Below the pieces are notes generated by a model. That model had not been told where the DNA came from and did not search any database. It was given only the letters and a program-made list of their open reading frames with translations. Below, piece by piece: positions 26,280 to 35,374 of a stretch of 64,000 nucleotides of DNA (positions within the stretch are counted from its first letter, which is position 1; each line of letters begins with the position of its first letter). Both the position numbers and the translations under genes were made by a program. Location of the stretch: NCBI RefSeq assembly GCF_024362405.1, contig NZ_CP101454.1, forward strand, positions 434,001 to 498,000, in the 5' to 3' direction. Origin of the DNA: Halorarius litoreus. Its GTDB lineage: Archaea; Halobacteriota; Halobacteria; Halobacteriales; Haloarculaceae.

Positions 26280-27344
26280 TCAGGCGAACTCCGTACAGAC
26301 CGGGATCCCCAGCGTGTCGTAGTCGCTCATCGCCGCGAGCGTGTCCGGCACGTCGTCGAGCGTGATGGTCTCGGAGACGAGCTTCGTCGGGTCGATCTTC
26401 CCCGCCCGGATCATGTTCAGCATCTCGGGGTAGCGGGAGGGCTGGAGGCCGAGCGAGCCGACGAACTCGATCTCCTTCGCGACGAACTCGTCGGTCGGCA
26501 GCGGGACCATCCCAGCCTCGTCAGAGGTCGTGAGGCCGATCTGGACGTGTCGGCCACCCTTCCGGAGGCTGTTGACCGCGTTCTGGCACGTCGTGGCGAT
26601 GCCGAGCGCGTCGACGCTCACGTCCGCACCACCGTCGGTCATGTCCCGGACCGCTTTGGCGGGGTCGTCGACCTGACTGGCGTCGACGGTGCCGACCGCG
26701 CCCAACTCCTCGGCTTTCTCCAGTTTCTCGGGCATCAGGTCGACCCCGATGACGTTCGCGCCGAGCGCGTCGGCGATGTGGATGGCCGAGAGACCGATGC
26801 CGCCACAGCCGTGGACGACGACGTCCTCGCCGTTGCCCACGTCGCCCTGGTGCGCCATCCCGTGGTACGAGGTCATGAACCGGCAGCCGATGCCGGCGGC
26901 GGTGTCCGTCGAGATGTCCGCGGGCAGCGGCACGGCGTTGATGTCCGCGTTCGGGATGTGCACCTCCTCGGCGAACGCGCCGGGCGCCTCGTTCATGAAT
27001 CCGAGGCCGACGTGGTTCTCGCAGATGTTCTCCCGCCCGTTCCGGCAGAGCGTACACTTCCCGCACGCGAAGTTGAACGGGATGGCGATGGCGTCACCCT
27101 CCGTGACGTTCTCGACCTCCGAGCCGACCTCGACGACCGTCCCACAGGGCTCGTGGCCGAGGACGTGCGGCGGGTCCGGGCGGTAGCCGAACCAGTCCCA
27201 GTCACCCTGCCAGCAGTGCCAGTCGCTGCGGCAGACTCCACAGCCGTCCACACGGGCGACGACGCCGTGTGGCTCCGGCTCCGGGCGGTCGACTTCCTGT
27301 ACCTCCAGCGGTTCCTGAAACGCCTCCAGTACAACTGCGCGCAT
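26280..27344 (-). CDS. Zinc-dependent alcohol dehydrogenase (MDR family)
   Basis: A 354-residue medium-chain dehydrogenase. Catalytic zinc ligands Cys38 (GCGVCRSDWH) and His64/Glu65 (VLGHEPCGTVVEVG); structural zinc Cys94, 97, 100 and 108 (CGKCTLCRNGRENIC); NAD-binding motif in VVHGCGGIGLSAIHIADALGANVIGV (quoted in part: GCGGIGLS). Asp in VIGVDLM favours NAD+ over NADP+. The substrate cannot be read from sequence. It is a single minus-strand gene that ends 6 bp from the TatA-like pair. Confidence 0.9.
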   Translation of the reverse strand: MRAVVLEAFQEPLEVQEVDRPEPEPHGVVARVDGCGVCRSDWHCWQGDWDWFGYRPDPPHVLGHEPCGTVVEVGSEVENVTEGDAIAIPFNFACGKCTLCRNGRENICENHVGLGFMNEAPGAFAEEVHIPNADINAVPLPADISTDTAAGIGCRFMTSYHGMAHQGDVGNGEDVVVHGCGGIGLSAIHIADALGANVIGVDLMPEKLEKAEELGAVGTVDASQVDDPAKAVRDMTDGGADVSVDALGIATTCQNAVNSLRKGGRHVQIGLTTSDEAGMVPLPTDEFVAKEIEFVGSLGLQPSRYPEMLNMIRAGKIDPTKLVSETITLDDVPDTLAAMSDYDTLGIPVCTEFA

Positions 27345-27468
27345 GGCGGTACAACTGGCAACATTGACCCGGAAAAGTACAGGGAGCGTTGCCGACGGAT
27401 AGCAGGCGATTACTCGCCGTACGGTCGGGTTTCAGCGAGTAATCGGTTACTACAGTGAGACGACTGAC

Positions 27469-27915
27469 TCAGGCCGCGTCGAGGTTCGCCCACGCCGCTT
27501 CGACGAGTTCGCCGGTGTCGTCGACGATACCCTGCATCGTCTCGTCGTCGGGAGCCATCCCGACGAGTCGGGCGACCTTCATGATGGAGACGTGGTACAC
27601 CGTCTGGACGCCGGGTTCCTCCTGCCAGATGACGACGTTACAGGGGAACAGCCCGCCCATTCGGTTGTCCGTGGCGTCGAGCGCGCGGTCGGCCATCGTC
27701 GGGTTGCACGCACCCAGCACGTAGTACGGGTCGCGGTCCGCGCCGATCTTCTCGTTGAGCATGTCCGACGGGGAGAACTCCGTCGCGACACCGAACCCTT
27801 CCTGGGTGAAGGCCTCGCGAACGTGCTCGATGGCTTCCTCGTGGTCCATGTGGAGGGTCGCCTCCTTCTCGCCGATGTCCTCGCTGTCGAGTGCGGTCGG
27901 GTCAATGGGTAACAT
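27469..27915 (-). CDS. DUF302 domain protein
   Basis: 148 residues with the DUF302 pattern: helix (MDHEEAIEHVREAFTQEGFG), strand FSPSDMLNEKIG, the YYVLGACNPTMADRAL motif, the LFPCNVVIWQE strand and a final helix EAAWANLDA. DUF302 proteins are small soluble alpha-beta domains often found near redox or heavy-metal functions; their biochemistry is unsettled. The two conserved Cys (in GACNP and FPCNV) could take part in redox or metal binding. Start 27915 excludes a basic, non-conserved upstream frame. Confidence 0.82.
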   Translation of the reverse strand: MLPIDPTALDSEDIGEKEATLHMDHEEAIEHVREAFTQEGFGVATEFSPSDMLNEKIGADRDPYYVLGACNPTMADRALDATDNRMGGLFPCNVVIWQEEPGVQTVYHVSIMKVARLVGMAPDDETMQGIVDDTGELVEAAWANLDAA

Positions 27916-28040
27916 TCGGTTCGGTAGAGGGCACACGGCGGCGAAAACCTTCCCCTCGTGGACGAGCCGTACGCACGCCCGTATCCGTCGATATTTGCCG
28001 ATTTCAGGGGGCGTATCCCCCCGGTTCGAGACCACCGGAT

Positions 28041-28928
28041 ATGCTCGAGGATACGGTGTGTATCGTCTGCGGTGCGGGCGGGGGACTCGGCGAGGAGACG
28101 GCGGTGGCGATGGCCGACCACGGCGCGTCGGTGGTCGTCAACGACCTCGGCGTCGACGTCTCCGGCGAGGGGAGCGACGCCGAGCCAGCAGAGGAGACGG
28201 TCGAACGCATCGAGGACGCGGGCGGCGAGGCGATGGCGCACTTCGGGGACGTGACCGACCTCGACTACACCGAACGGCTGGTTCGGGAGACGGTCGACGA
28301 GTACGGCGCGGTCCACACGGTCGTCAACTTCGCGGGCATCCTCCGCGACAGCATGGTGTTCAACATGGACGAAGCCGAGTGGGACGCGGTCGTCGACGTC
28401 CACCTCAAGGGCCACTTCTCGCTCCTCCGCAACGTCTCGGCACACTGGCGCGAGCGGTACAAACAGGAGGGGTTCGACCGGCAGCGCTCGTTCGTCTGTG
28501 TGTCGAGTGGCGTCGCCGCCGGGAACCCCGGCCAGGCGAACTACTCGGCCGCGAAAGCGGGGACTCTGGGGCTGATGCGGACCGGCGCCCGCGAACTCCA
28601 CCAGTACGACGTGCGGGTGAACGCGATGTGGCCGACCGCGCTCACCAGAATGACCGAAGACCTGCCCGCGATGGCCGGCGCGGACCCCGAGAGCATGGGC
28701 CCGCAGTTCGCGCCCGCAGTGCCCGTGTTCCTCGCCAGCGACGCCGCCGAGGACGTGACGGGCTGTACGCTCGGCATCGTGGGCGACAACGTCGCGTTCG
28801 TCTCCGACCCCGAGCGCGAGCGGTCGCTCGCTGCCGAGGGCGAGATGTGGACCGCCGAGGCCCTGGCCGACCGGTGGGACGAACTGTCGGAGGGGTTCGA
28901 GACCACCAAGCTGGCCCCGGGGTGGTAG
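28041..28928 (+). CDS. SDR-family 3-hydroxyacyl-CoA dehydrogenase-like protein
   Basis: A 295-residue short-chain dehydrogenase: CGAGGGLGEETAVAMADHGA binds the cofactor, VVVNDLG after beta-2 is typical of the (3R)-hydroxyacyl-CoA dehydrogenase part of multifunctional enzyme 2, NFAGILRDSMVFNM follows, Ser lies in VSSGVAAGNPGQ and the catalytic Tyr/Lys in YSAAKAGTLGL. It likely oxidizes a beta-hydroxyacyl-CoA with NAD. No acyl-CoA genes are adjacent, so the pathway is inferred from family only. It starts with ATG and has an AT-rich patch (GATATTTG-like) upstream. Confidence 0.82.
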   Translation: MLEDTVCIVCGAGGGLGEETAVAMADHGASVVVNDLGVDVSGEGSDAEPAEETVERIEDAGGEAMAHFGDVTDLDYTERLVRETVDEYGAVHTVVNFAGILRDSMVFNMDEAEWDAVVDVHLKGHFSLLRNVSAHWRERYKQEGFDRQRSFVCVSSGVAAGNPGQANYSAAKAGTLGLMRTGARELHQYDVRVNAMWPTALTRMTEDLPAMAGADPESMGPQFAPAVPVFLASDAAEDVTGCTLGIVGDNVAFVSDPERERSLAAEGEMWTAEALADRWDELSEGFETTKLAPGW

Positions 28929-28961
28929 GCGGTCGGTCCAGCGGGCTGGTGGGCGGTCGTC

Positions 28962-29624
28962 TCAGAGGGGCAGCGGCAGCCACTGGAGCCAACCGATGAC
29001 CGTCTCCGGCGGGATGAGCGGGTCGTGAAGCACGAGCCAGTCGAGCAGCATGAGGCCGAACCCGTGGGCTACAATGGATGGAAGAATCGAGTTCGACTCG
29101 TAGTCGACCAGCCCGAAGAGCACGTCCGTCGGCCCCGAAAGGAGGAGTTCGATCGGTGGCTTCCCGATGTGGTGGAAGGCGTAGATGATGGGGCTGATGA
29201 ACGCGGCCTTCCGGCCGACCTCCCGCACGCCGACACAGAGCAGCCCTCGATAGTAGGTCTCGGCGGCGACGACGACGGCGAGCTGTTTCAGTGAGTGCGT
29301 CCAGAAGGTGTCGAGCGAGCCACCCCACATCGGGTAGAACGCCCGGACCGAGGGGAGCGACGAGCCGACGATGTAGAAGGGGGCGACGAACGCCGCGAGC
29401 AGCAGCGTGTTTCGGAGCGCGAGCCGGTCCACGCGCCAGCCGAGCTGTCGGCCGTGTGTGACCGCCAGAATCGCGGGGACGGTGACGTAGAGGACTGCGT
29501 CCTTCAGCATCCGTTCCTCGAGGCCGCTAGGGTGCCAGAGGCTCCAGACGGCGGCGAGTCCGAGGCCGACGAGGAGCGCCCGCTGGACCCAGCTGACCCG
29601 CGAGAGCGAGGAGCGGACGGACAC
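28962..29624 (-). CDS. CPBP-type membrane protein, probable inactive or divergent CAAX protease
   Basis: 220 residues with about six hydrophobic helices. It aligns to the CPBP/ABI protease plan: AETYYRG (residues 121-127) at the usual E-E-x-x-x-R, then AFHHIG at 150-154 and AHGFGLMLLDW at 186-196 for the His motifs. The first Glu of the E-E pair is Ala121; Glu122, Arg126, His151 and His187 remain. It may therefore be a non-proteolytic scaffold or a variant enzyme. GTG start. The DUF5789 gene ends 9 bp upstream, giving a likely two-gene operon. Confidence 0.68.
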   Translation of the reverse strand: MSVRSSLSRVSWVQRALLVGLGLAAVWSLWHPSGLEERMLKDAVLYVTVPAILAVTHGRQLGWRVDRLALRNTLLLAAFVAPFYIVGSSLPSVRAFYPMWGGSLDTFWTHSLKQLAVVVAAETYYRGLLCVGVREVGRKAAFISPIIYAFHHIGKPPIELLLSGPTDVLFGLVDYESNSILPSIVAHGFGLMLLDWLVLHDPLIPPETVIGWLQWLPLPL

Positions 29625-29633
29625 GACGGCCCT

Positions 29634-29918
29634 CTACTCGGTCGGGACGGGGCCGGTGCCGACGACCGCGCGGACCGCGGCCTCGAAGTCCTGGCGCGTC
29701 GGGAAGTACGTCTCGTCGGACTCGTCGAGCACGTCACCGAGGTCCTGCGGGCCGTCGGGCGTGCGGATGGTCGTGTCGCCCTCGCGGCGGACGACCTCGC
29801 TCTTCTCGATGCCGAAGTGGAGCCGCGAGGTGACCCGCGAGAGCGGCGCCCCCTCGACGGACTCTCCCTCGCCCAGTTCGACGACGGGCCCGGAGTCCTC
29901 TTCTTCTTCGTCTGCCAT
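29634..29918 (-). CDS. DUF5789-like small acidic protein
   Basis: A 94-residue haloarchaeal protein with an acidic head (MADEEEEDSG) and a core containing GAPLSRVTSRLHFGIEKSEV, REGDTTIRTPDGPQDLGDVL and TYFPTRQDFEAAVRAVVGTG. This matches the widely conserved family labelled DUF5789, with no known function. It has no Cys, membrane segment or HTH. It is upstream of the CPBP-like gene on the same strand and is preceded by a 360-bp noncoding stretch. Confidence 0.72.
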   Translation of the reverse strand: MADEEEEDSGPVVELGEGESVEGAPLSRVTSRLHFGIEKSEVVRREGDTTIRTPDGPQDLGDVLDESDETYFPTRQDFEAAVRAVVGTGPVPTE

Positions 29919-30012
29919 ACCCCTCGATTCCGGCTACCGGTGGTTAATCCTTGCGAACCGGCTAGGAGATGTGGACTGACGGGCGTTCGGTGGTGATAGC
30001 AAGACCGCGAAC

Positions 30013-30240
30013 ACCTCGAAAGCCCCGACGCGCTACGGTCGCGCGGCTCGCTGCGCTCCTCGCTCGGCTTCGCCTCGCTGTGGTGCTTGCGTCGCCGTGC
30101 TTCCCGTAGCGCGTCGCCCCTTTCAGTCCCACCCGCACCGACTGACCAATCGAGCGTCGCGGGTGAGACTGAAAGGGGCCGGTCGCTCGTCGGCTCCCCG
30201 GCGAGTCGCGGAGTCACGAGCGACCGGGGGCTTTCGAGGT
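30013..30240. repeat. 228-bp cloverleaf-like inverted-repeat element in noncoding DNA
   Basis: The 362-bp gene-free stretch 29919-30280 is largely filled by nested inverted repeats. The outer arms 30013-30026 and 30227-30240 (ACCTCGAAAGCCCC and its exact complement) enclose three abutting hairpins: 30027-30038/30104-30115 (12/12), 30116-30136/30159-30179 (20/21) and 30179-30190/30216-30227 (12/12). Almost no bases are left unpaired at the junction. No open frame here looks like a gene. It could form a cruciform in DNA or a four-way-junction RNA, and may be a member of a dispersed repeat family. Confidence 0.8.
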
Positions 30241-30280
30241 ACTATCAGCCCATTGCGTCGATTCGACAACCTGCCCCCAC

Positions 30281-30520
30281 TTACGCCACACCCGTGACCC
30301 GCTCGGCCACTTCGACGAGCGTGCTCCACGTGTTGATGCCCGCCCGAAGCGCTACGAGGTCGTCGGCGTCGACGTGGACGGTCAGCTCTGTGGCGTCGAG
30401 AGAGAGCGAGGCGGTGGTCCGGTCGCCGTCGATCTCGCCGAGTTCCTGGCGGACGCTCCGCTCGACGAGTGAAGCGATGTCGACAGAATCGTAGGTGAAG
30501 ACGAGGTCCGCGGTGTGCAT
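30281..30520 (-). CDS. pcc1: KEOPS complex subunit Pcc1
   Basis: 79 residues. Pcc1 is the dimeric small subunit that helps KEOPS (with Kae1, Bud32, Cgi121) make t6A37 in ANN-decoding tRNAs. The sequence shows the expected paired-strand, helix plan: HTADLVFTYDSVDIASLVERSV, then ASLSLDATELTVHVDADDLVALRAGINTW (in parts) and the conserved N-T-W/L before VEVAERVTG. It is third in an operon after rpl37ae and rpo12, with 18 bp between rpo12 and pcc1; this order is standard in haloarchaea. Confidence 0.9.
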   Translation of the reverse strand: MHTADLVFTYDSVDIASLVERSVRQELGEIDGDRTTASLSLDATELTVHVDADDLVALRAGINTWSTLVEVAERVTGVA

Positions 30521-30538
30521 CGTCGGCCCGTCGCCGGG

Positions 30539-30673
30539 CTACTCCACGTCGATGGTCTTGATGTCGCGGCTCCGCTCCTTCAGCAGGACGCGGTGACCGC
30601 AGTACGGACAGCGGACGCCGCCGTACTCGTCCAGTTCGACGTCGCGCTTACAGCGGGAGCACTTGTAGCTCAT
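30539..30673 (-). CDS. rpo12: DNA-directed RNA polymerase subunit P (Rpo12)
   Basis: A 44-residue zinc-ribbon subunit of archaeal RNA polymerase. Reading the minus strand gives [20 protein letters not shown], then a second pair CPYCGHR and the basic tail [16 protein letters not shown]. Cys5, Cys8, Cys22 and Cys25 would bind one zinc. Length and composition match Rpo12/RpoP. It starts 3 bp after the rpl37ae stop and is followed by pcc1. Confidence 0.93.
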   Translation of the reverse strand: MSYKCSRCKRDVELDEYGGVRCPYCGHRVLLKERSRDIKTIDVE

Positions 30674-30676
30674 GCG

Positions 30677-30949
30677 TTACTCGTCGTCGCCGAGGGCGGC
30701 GCGGAGCGACCGCCGAACGGTGCGCCCGGCAGGCGTCTCCGGTCGGTAGGTGCCGCCGGCGTACTTGTAGTCACAGTAGCCACACTGCCAGATGGCGGTG
30801 CCCTTTCGCTCGACGCGCGCCTTCCCGCAGGCGGGGCAAGTGTGGTCAGCGTTCGTGTCCTCCTCGATCTCAGCGACGCGGCGGCGGGCCACACGGCCGT
30901 AGCGTGCCCCGAACCGACCGGCGCTCCCGGTCGTACCCTTCTTGGCCAT
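30677..30949 (-). CDS. rpl37ae: 50S ribosomal protein L37Ae
   Basis: A 90-residue zinc-binding large-subunit protein. It starts [20 protein letters not shown] and has the C4 ribbon [19 protein letters not shown] followed by GYC, with the typical W-Q-C and Y-A-G-G-T-Y-x-P-E-T-P-A-G tail. It is the first gene of rpl37ae-rpo12-pcc1. A likely TATA box (GGTTTATC on the minus strand, about 30977-30984) lies about 31 bp before its ATG. Confidence 0.95.
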   Translation of the reverse strand: MAKKGTTGSAGRFGARYGRVARRRVAEIEEDTNADHTCPACGKARVERKGTAIWQCGYCDYKYAGGTYRPETPAGRTVRRSLRAALGDDE

Positions 30950-30984
30950 AGTAACGGCAAATCCGCCCCTCGGAGGGATAAACC

Positions 30985-31194
30985 CTACGAGATTCGTCCG
31001 CCCGACCCCTCGACGTAGCCGAGCCACAGCGACGGCAGGACGACCCCCACCCCGACGAGGATGGCCCAGAACAGCCAGTACGGGTACTCGACGCCGAGCG
31101 GGACGCCCGCGATTCCAGCGAGCGGCGGGGCGAACGCCAGCAGGAGGGCGGCGGCGATACACACGAGGATAATGCGGTTCTCGCGGGAGCCCAT
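30985..31194 (-). CDS. Small two-helix membrane protein
   Basis: 69 residues with two hydrophobic helices (about 8-28, [21 protein letters not shown]; about 37-60, [23 protein letters not shown]) and short polar ends. The P-Y-W-L-F-W patch recalls DUF3311-type small membrane proteins that sit beside sodium:solute symporters, but no symporter is here. It lies upstream of the L37Ae operon on the same strand with 35 bp between, which also holds the operon's TATA. No function proposed. Confidence 0.6.
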   Translation of the reverse strand: MGSRENRIILVCIAAALLLAFAPPLAGIAGVPLGVEYPYWLFWAILVGVGVVLPSLWLGYVEGSGGRIS

Positions 31195-31241
31195 GGCGGC
31201 GTGTGTCGTCGCAGGCGCAAAACTCCGGCGACGACCCTCCG

Positions 31242-31964
31242 CTAGTCCTGCAGGTCGGCTTCCTTCAGCGCCTCGTTCAGGTCCGCACGAACGTGCTCGC
31301 CGAGTTCCCGGTCGCTCGCTGTCGTCACTACCCGGTTCTCCTGGACGCTGGAGCCGTCGCGCACGAGCAGCCGAACGTTGCCGTTCTCGTCGGCGCGGGT
31401 GGCCTTCGCCCGCACCCCCGACCGGCTCCCCGACCCCCCGGCGTCGATTGGCCCCGGGATGATCTTCTTCACGTGTGGGTGGCCGCCGACGGCTTCGATG
31501 GCGCGCATCCCGGCTCGGTTGCCGATGAGCGTCGAGTGGCTCCCGCCGAGTTTTGCGAGGGGGGCTTTCTGGACGACCTCCAGGGGGGCGTCACCCCGAC
31601 GCCGGAAGACGGCCTCGACCGGGTCGTCGTCCGCCACGCGATACAGTGGGTAGTGGAGTTCGGCGCGCACCGCCTGCAGCACGTCGCGGTCGCCCGCGGC
31701 GTACACCTCCTCGGGGCGTTTCCGATGTGTTTCGTCGGCGACGAGTCCCGCGAAGTTGCGCAACTCGATGGGTTCGCGCTCGGGGTCGTCCTCCGGGCGC
31801 GTCGTGATCTCGCGTTCGGCGACGACATCCTCGTCAGCCACGCAGGTCACCGTCGCGCGGTCGCGGTCGAGGTCGAGGACGACGACCTCCGTGTTCGGGG
31901 TGTGGCACGTGAGACAGTAGTCGCCGGGCCGCTCCAGCGAGGTCGCACACGTGCCACAGTTCAT
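31242..31964 (-). CDS. DUF2103-type predicted metal-binding protein
   Basis: 240 residues. An N-terminal zinc ribbon (MNCGTCATS ... [11 protein letters not shown]; Cys3, Cys6 and a second C-x-x-C pair) is followed by a domain with [20 protein letters not shown], then [16 protein letters not shown], the signature of the archaeal DUF2103 family. The conserved His residues ([14 protein letters not shown]) suggest metal or nucleotide handling. Function unknown. It stands alone on the minus strand, 43 bp from the methyltransferase gene. Confidence 0.75.
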   Translation of the reverse strand: MNCGTCATSLERPGDYCLTCHTPNTEVVVLDLDRDRATVTCVADEDVVAEREITTRPEDDPEREPIELRNFAGLVADETHRKRPEEVYAAGDRDVLQAVRAELHYPLYRVADDDPVEAVFRRRGDAPLEVVQKAPLAKLGGSHSTLIGNRAGMRAIEAVGGHPHVKKIIPGPIDAGGSGSRSGVRAKATRADENGNVRLLVRDGSSVQENRVVTTASDRELGEHVRADLNEALKEADLQD

Positions 31965-32007
31965 ACCCGCGAGAAGGCAGTCGCGGCGGATAAGCGGGGC
32001 GGTTCGG

Positions 32008-32733
32008 CTACTCCTTTCGCAACTCCGCGTAGTACTGCGCCCCGTCGTCGGCCTCGACCACGTCGACGAGCTCCCACACGGTCGGCTCGATGACTTCTCG
32101 AAGCTCCTCTGGCGAGACCATCAGGTAGTCGAACCACAGCGTCGCGTGCCGCTTGTACCGGACGCGAATCCGTAACGCACCCGGCAATCTCCCTCGTTCA
32201 CGGTTGAACTCGTGGTACGCGAGGTGGTCGGGGTCGTCCGTGGCGTGGACGTCGCGCGTCTCGGCGAGGATGCGCGCGTCGGCGCTCGTCACGGCTGCGA
32301 GCCCGCCGAGGATGCGGGGTGCGGTCGTCCGGGTGCCGACGAGCCCGAAGTTGTTCCCACCCATGACGACCGTGTCGAACGTGCCGGCGTCGAGGTCGCG
32401 CACGTCCGCCACGTCACACTGGCGGGCGTCGACGCCGCGCTCGCTGGAGACCTCGACGGCACCCGGGGAGTCGTCGATACCGACCACGTCGTGCCCCCGT
32501 TCCTGCAGGTACAGCGCGTGCCGACCCGCGCCACAGCCCACGTCGAGGACCCGACCCTCGGCGCGCTCCAGAGCGGTGCGCTCGTGGTCGCCCCACTCGT
32601 CGGGGTCGGAGAAGTACAGCGCCGGAGTTCCAGGCGGACCGACGAAGCCGTCGTCGCGTTCGACGACCTCGAAGCTCTCGCCGGTCTCGTGGTACGCGCG
32701 CAGCGCTTCCCCGTAGGCGTCGTCGTGGGGCAT
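32008..32733 (-). CDS. Class I SAM-dependent methyltransferase
   Basis: A 241-residue Rossmann methyltransferase. Motif I is RVLDVGCGAGRHALYL (about residue 61 on), the acidic tip of beta-2 is VVGIDDSPGAVEV, motif II is DVADVRDLDAGTFDTVVMGG, and post-motif FGLVG. It ends with a YYAELRKE strand. The substrate is unknown; such stand-alone enzymes modify small molecules as often as RNA or protein. It is downstream of truD on the minus strand with a 56-bp gap. Confidence 0.85.
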   Translation of the reverse strand: MPHDDAYGEALRAYHETGESFEVVERDDGFVGPPGTPALYFSDPDEWGDHERTALERAEGRVLDVGCGAGRHALYLQERGHDVVGIDDSPGAVEVSSERGVDARQCDVADVRDLDAGTFDTVVMGGNNFGLVGTRTTAPRILGGLAAVTSADARILAETRDVHATDDPDHLAYHEFNRERGRLPGALRIRVRYKRHATLWFDYLMVSPEELREVIEPTVWELVDVVEADDGAQYYAELRKE

Positions 32734-32789
32734 CGCCCCCGACTTGCAGGAGGGGGGCAAAGAGGTTCGGGTGGGCGTGCCAACGCCTG

Positions 32790-34127
32790 TCAGGTCAGGT
32801 CGGTCGGCGCCGTCTTCAGGTACTCGCGAAGGATGGTCGTCGCGTAGCTCCCCTTCGGGAGCGCGAAGGAGAACGTCAACGGGTTGCGTGCGACGCCCAT
32901 CTCCGTACGCACGAGAATCGCCCGCCGTGTCCCCGTCGAGTGGAACGCGCCCGGGAGGTCGAAGTCCTCGGGTGCGAGGTCCATGTCGTCGAGCACTGCC
33001 CGCTCGATGTCGCCCACCTCGCCGTCGCCCAGTTCGCTCTCGGTGCCGACGAGCGGCACGGTGACGAACGCCCGCCCGCGTTCGAGGTGTCGGTTGACGG
33101 TGTCCACGCGCCCCTCGTCGACTCGCTGGAGCCGGCTCGTGTCCGGGAGTTCCAGCCCCTCGGGCGCGTCTCTGTCGGCGAAACACACCACGTCGCCCGC
33201 GACGGCCTCGTGGAACGGCAGCCCCCGTTCGAGACGCTCCGAGAGCATCCGGTTGTACGCGTACGACTGCACGGCGTTCACGAGCATCGACTGGAGGTTC
33301 GTGGGGAACCGTTCGAGCGCCTCGCGGAAGTGGTCGGGCTCGGTGCCGCCGTTCTCGGCGAGCGCGGAGAGGAGCGACCGCTCGTAGCGGAGCCGCCCCG
33401 GGAGGCGCTCGACGAACTCGCTCCAGGCGCGCTCGCCCCAGCGGTCGTCGAGCTCCTCGCGCACCCGATAGGAGTCCTCGCGCTCGGCGTCGGTGCGCGT
33501 ACAGACGTACGTCTTCACGGCTTCCTCCCACTCGCCGCGGACGATGTCGAGCCCCGTCGCGTGCGTGACGGGCCGCTGGCTCCCGAACCGCTGGGGGCCG
33601 AAGAAGTTCGGCACACCGATCTTCTCGGTCGTCCCCGAAAAGTCGCGGAGCGCGTCGGTCACCGCGTCGGCGTGCTCGGGGTGGTCGGCCTCCCGAACGA
33701 TGACCTCGAAGGCGTTGCCCGCGAGGTCACCGAACAGCACGGGACGTCCAGCCCGTCCAAGCACTTCGACGTCGGCCTCGTCGACGGTCGGCACGTCCTC
33801 GGGGGCGACCCCTTTCACCGAGAACAGCTGGGTCGTCACCGCGCGCTTGTCCTTCGTGCCGGCCCACGAGACGCGCTCGCGGGAGATGCCCAGCTTCTTC
33901 GACATCGCATCGGCGAAGTCGTTCGTGTCCCAGTTCTTCAGCTCGGCGCGGAACACGACGTGCGGGTAGGATCCGGGGTCGGCATCGAGCGGCTCGACGT
34001 CGAACGCCTCCAGCTCGCGAACCCGGAAGTCCGCTGCAGTGGTCTTGAGCCGCCCGCCGACGCCGTCGGCGTCGCTCACGTACCAGTCGACGCCGACCGC
34101 CTGCTCGTCGGGGTGGGCCTCGCGCAT
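32790..34127 (-). CDS. truD: tRNA pseudouridine synthase TruD
   Basis: A 445-residue enzyme that makes pseudouridine in tRNA (position 13 in bacteria; archaeal TruD/Pus7 also position 35 in some tRNAs). The catalytic Asp93 is in [14 protein letters not shown], followed by [20 protein letters not shown], and the late [19 protein letters not shown] and [12 protein letters not shown] match the family. Start 34127 ([19 protein letters not shown]) is used since upstream residues look random. It is divergent from the OYE-family gene. Confidence 0.93.
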   Translation of the reverse strand: MREAHPDEQAVGVDWYVSDADGVGGRLKTTAADFRVRELEAFDVEPLDADPGSYPHVVFRAELKNWDTNDFADAMSKKLGISRERVSWAGTKDKRAVTTQLFSVKGVAPEDVPTVDEADVEVLGRAGRPVLFGDLAGNAFEVIVREADHPEHADAVTDALRDFSGTTEKIGVPNFFGPQRFGSQRPVTHATGLDIVRGEWEEAVKTYVCTRTDAEREDSYRVREELDDRWGERAWSEFVERLPGRLRYERSLLSALAENGGTEPDHFREALERFPTNLQSMLVNAVQSYAYNRMLSERLERGLPFHEAVAGDVVCFADRDAPEGLELPDTSRLQRVDEGRVDTVNRHLERGRAFVTVPLVGTESELGDGEVGDIERAVLDDMDLAPEDFDLPGAFHSTGTRRAILVRTEMGVARNPLTFSFALPKGSYATTILREYLKTAPTDLT

Positions 34128-34244
34128 TGCCGTTGTGTGGTCGACCGATTCGTATAGCGCTCCCGGTTCGGGCGCCCGCTCGACTACCGGCAACCCCGGT
34201 CCACCACCGCCGAGCCTTTTCCCGCCACCCCCGTCCCCCCGACA

Positions 34245-35339
34245 ATGCCCGGACTCTTCGACCCGCTCGAACTCAGAGAGACGGAGATACGGAACCGCGT
34301 GATGGTCTCGCCGATGTGCCAGTATTCGTGCGAGGCGGAGGACGGCCTCGCCACGCAGTGGCACCACGTCCACCTCGGCTCGCGCGCCATCGGCGGCGCA
34401 GGCATCGTGATGAGCGAGGCGACGGCCGTCGCCCCTGAAGGACGTATCTCGCCGCAGGACCTCGGCATCTGGAGCGACGCGCACGCCGACGCGCTGCGCG
34501 ACACGACCGCCTTCATCCGCGGGCAGGGCGCGACCCCCGCCATCCAGCTCGCGCACGCCGGTCGAAAGGCCTCCACCCGTCGGCCCTCGGACGGCGGCGA
34601 CCCCATCCATCCAGCGGACGACGACGGCGACTCGGGGTGGACGCCGGTCGGCCCCACGACCGAACCGTACCCCCACGACGACCCCCTGGAGGTCGAGGCG
34701 CTCGACCAGGCGGGCGTCGAGAGCGTCGTCGACGCCTTCCGCGCCGCGGCCGAGCGCGCGCTCGACGCTGGGTTCGAGATCGCCGAGGTCCACGCCGCCC
34801 ACGGCTACCTCCTCCACGAGTTCTATTCCCCTATCGCGAACACCCGCGAGGACGACTGGGGCGGCGACTTCGAGGGGCGCACGCGGCTCGTCCGCGAGGT
34901 CACCAGGACGGTTCGGGAGGTGTGGCCCGACGAGAAGCCGGTGTTCGTCCGCATCTCGGCGACCGACTGGATGGACGACGGCTGGACCGTCGAGGACAGC
35001 GCACGGCTCGCGCCGCTGCTGGCCGACGACGGCGCGGACCTCATCGACGTCTCCGCGGGGGGCATCCACCGCGACCAGCAGGTGCCGGACATCGGCCCGC
35101 ACTATCAGGTCCCCTACGCTGAGCGACTGGTCGAAGCACTCGTCGACAGCGACTGTGCCGTCGGCGCGGTCGGCGGCATCACCACCCCGGAGGGCGCCGA
35201 CGAGGTCGTTCGCAACGGCCGCGCCGACGTGGCCATCCTCGCGCGTGAACACCTGCGTGACCCGTACTTCACGCTCCACGCGGCAGAGGCGCTAGACGAG
35301 GAGGGGCCCGTCCCACGACAGTACCGCCGCGGGTTCTGA
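34245..35339 (+). CDS. NADH:flavin oxidoreductase of the old yellow enzyme family
   Basis: A 364-residue FMN TIM barrel of the YqjM type: [20 protein letters not shown] at the start, [13 protein letters not shown], the H-A-G-R-K in [10 protein letters not shown] for substrate contact, [20 protein letters not shown] (in parts) and the FMN phosphate site in [20 protein letters not shown] (in parts). It reduces activated C=C bonds with NAD(P)H. The true substrate is not evident. It stands alone; a short 66-aa membrane gene follows. Confidence 0.92.
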   Translation: MPGLFDPLELRETEIRNRVMVSPMCQYSCEAEDGLATQWHHVHLGSRAIGGAGIVMSEATAVAPEGRISPQDLGIWSDAHADALRDTTAFIRGQGATPAIQLAHAGRKASTRRPSDGGDPIHPADDDGDSGWTPVGPTTEPYPHDDPLEVEALDQAGVESVVDAFRAAAERALDAGFEIAEVHAAHGYLLHEFYSPIANTREDDWGGDFEGRTRLVREVTRTVREVWPDEKPVFVRISATDWMDDGWTVEDSARLAPLLADDGADLIDVSAGGIHRDQQVPDIGPHYQVPYAERLVEALVDSDCAVGAVGGITTPEGADEVVRNGRADVAILAREHLRDPYFTLHAAEALDEEGPVPRQYRRGF

Positions 35340-35345
35340 CGAAGC

Positions 35346-35353
35346 GATTTATC
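35346..35353 (+). promoter_or_regulatory. TATA-like box before the 66-aa membrane gene
   Basis: GATTTATC about 25 bp before the ATG at 35375, in GC-rich surroundings. It supports that the short downstream frame is a real, leaderless gene. Confidence 0.5.
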
Positions 35354-35374
35354 TCGGTCTCGCGGACTCGGCGT

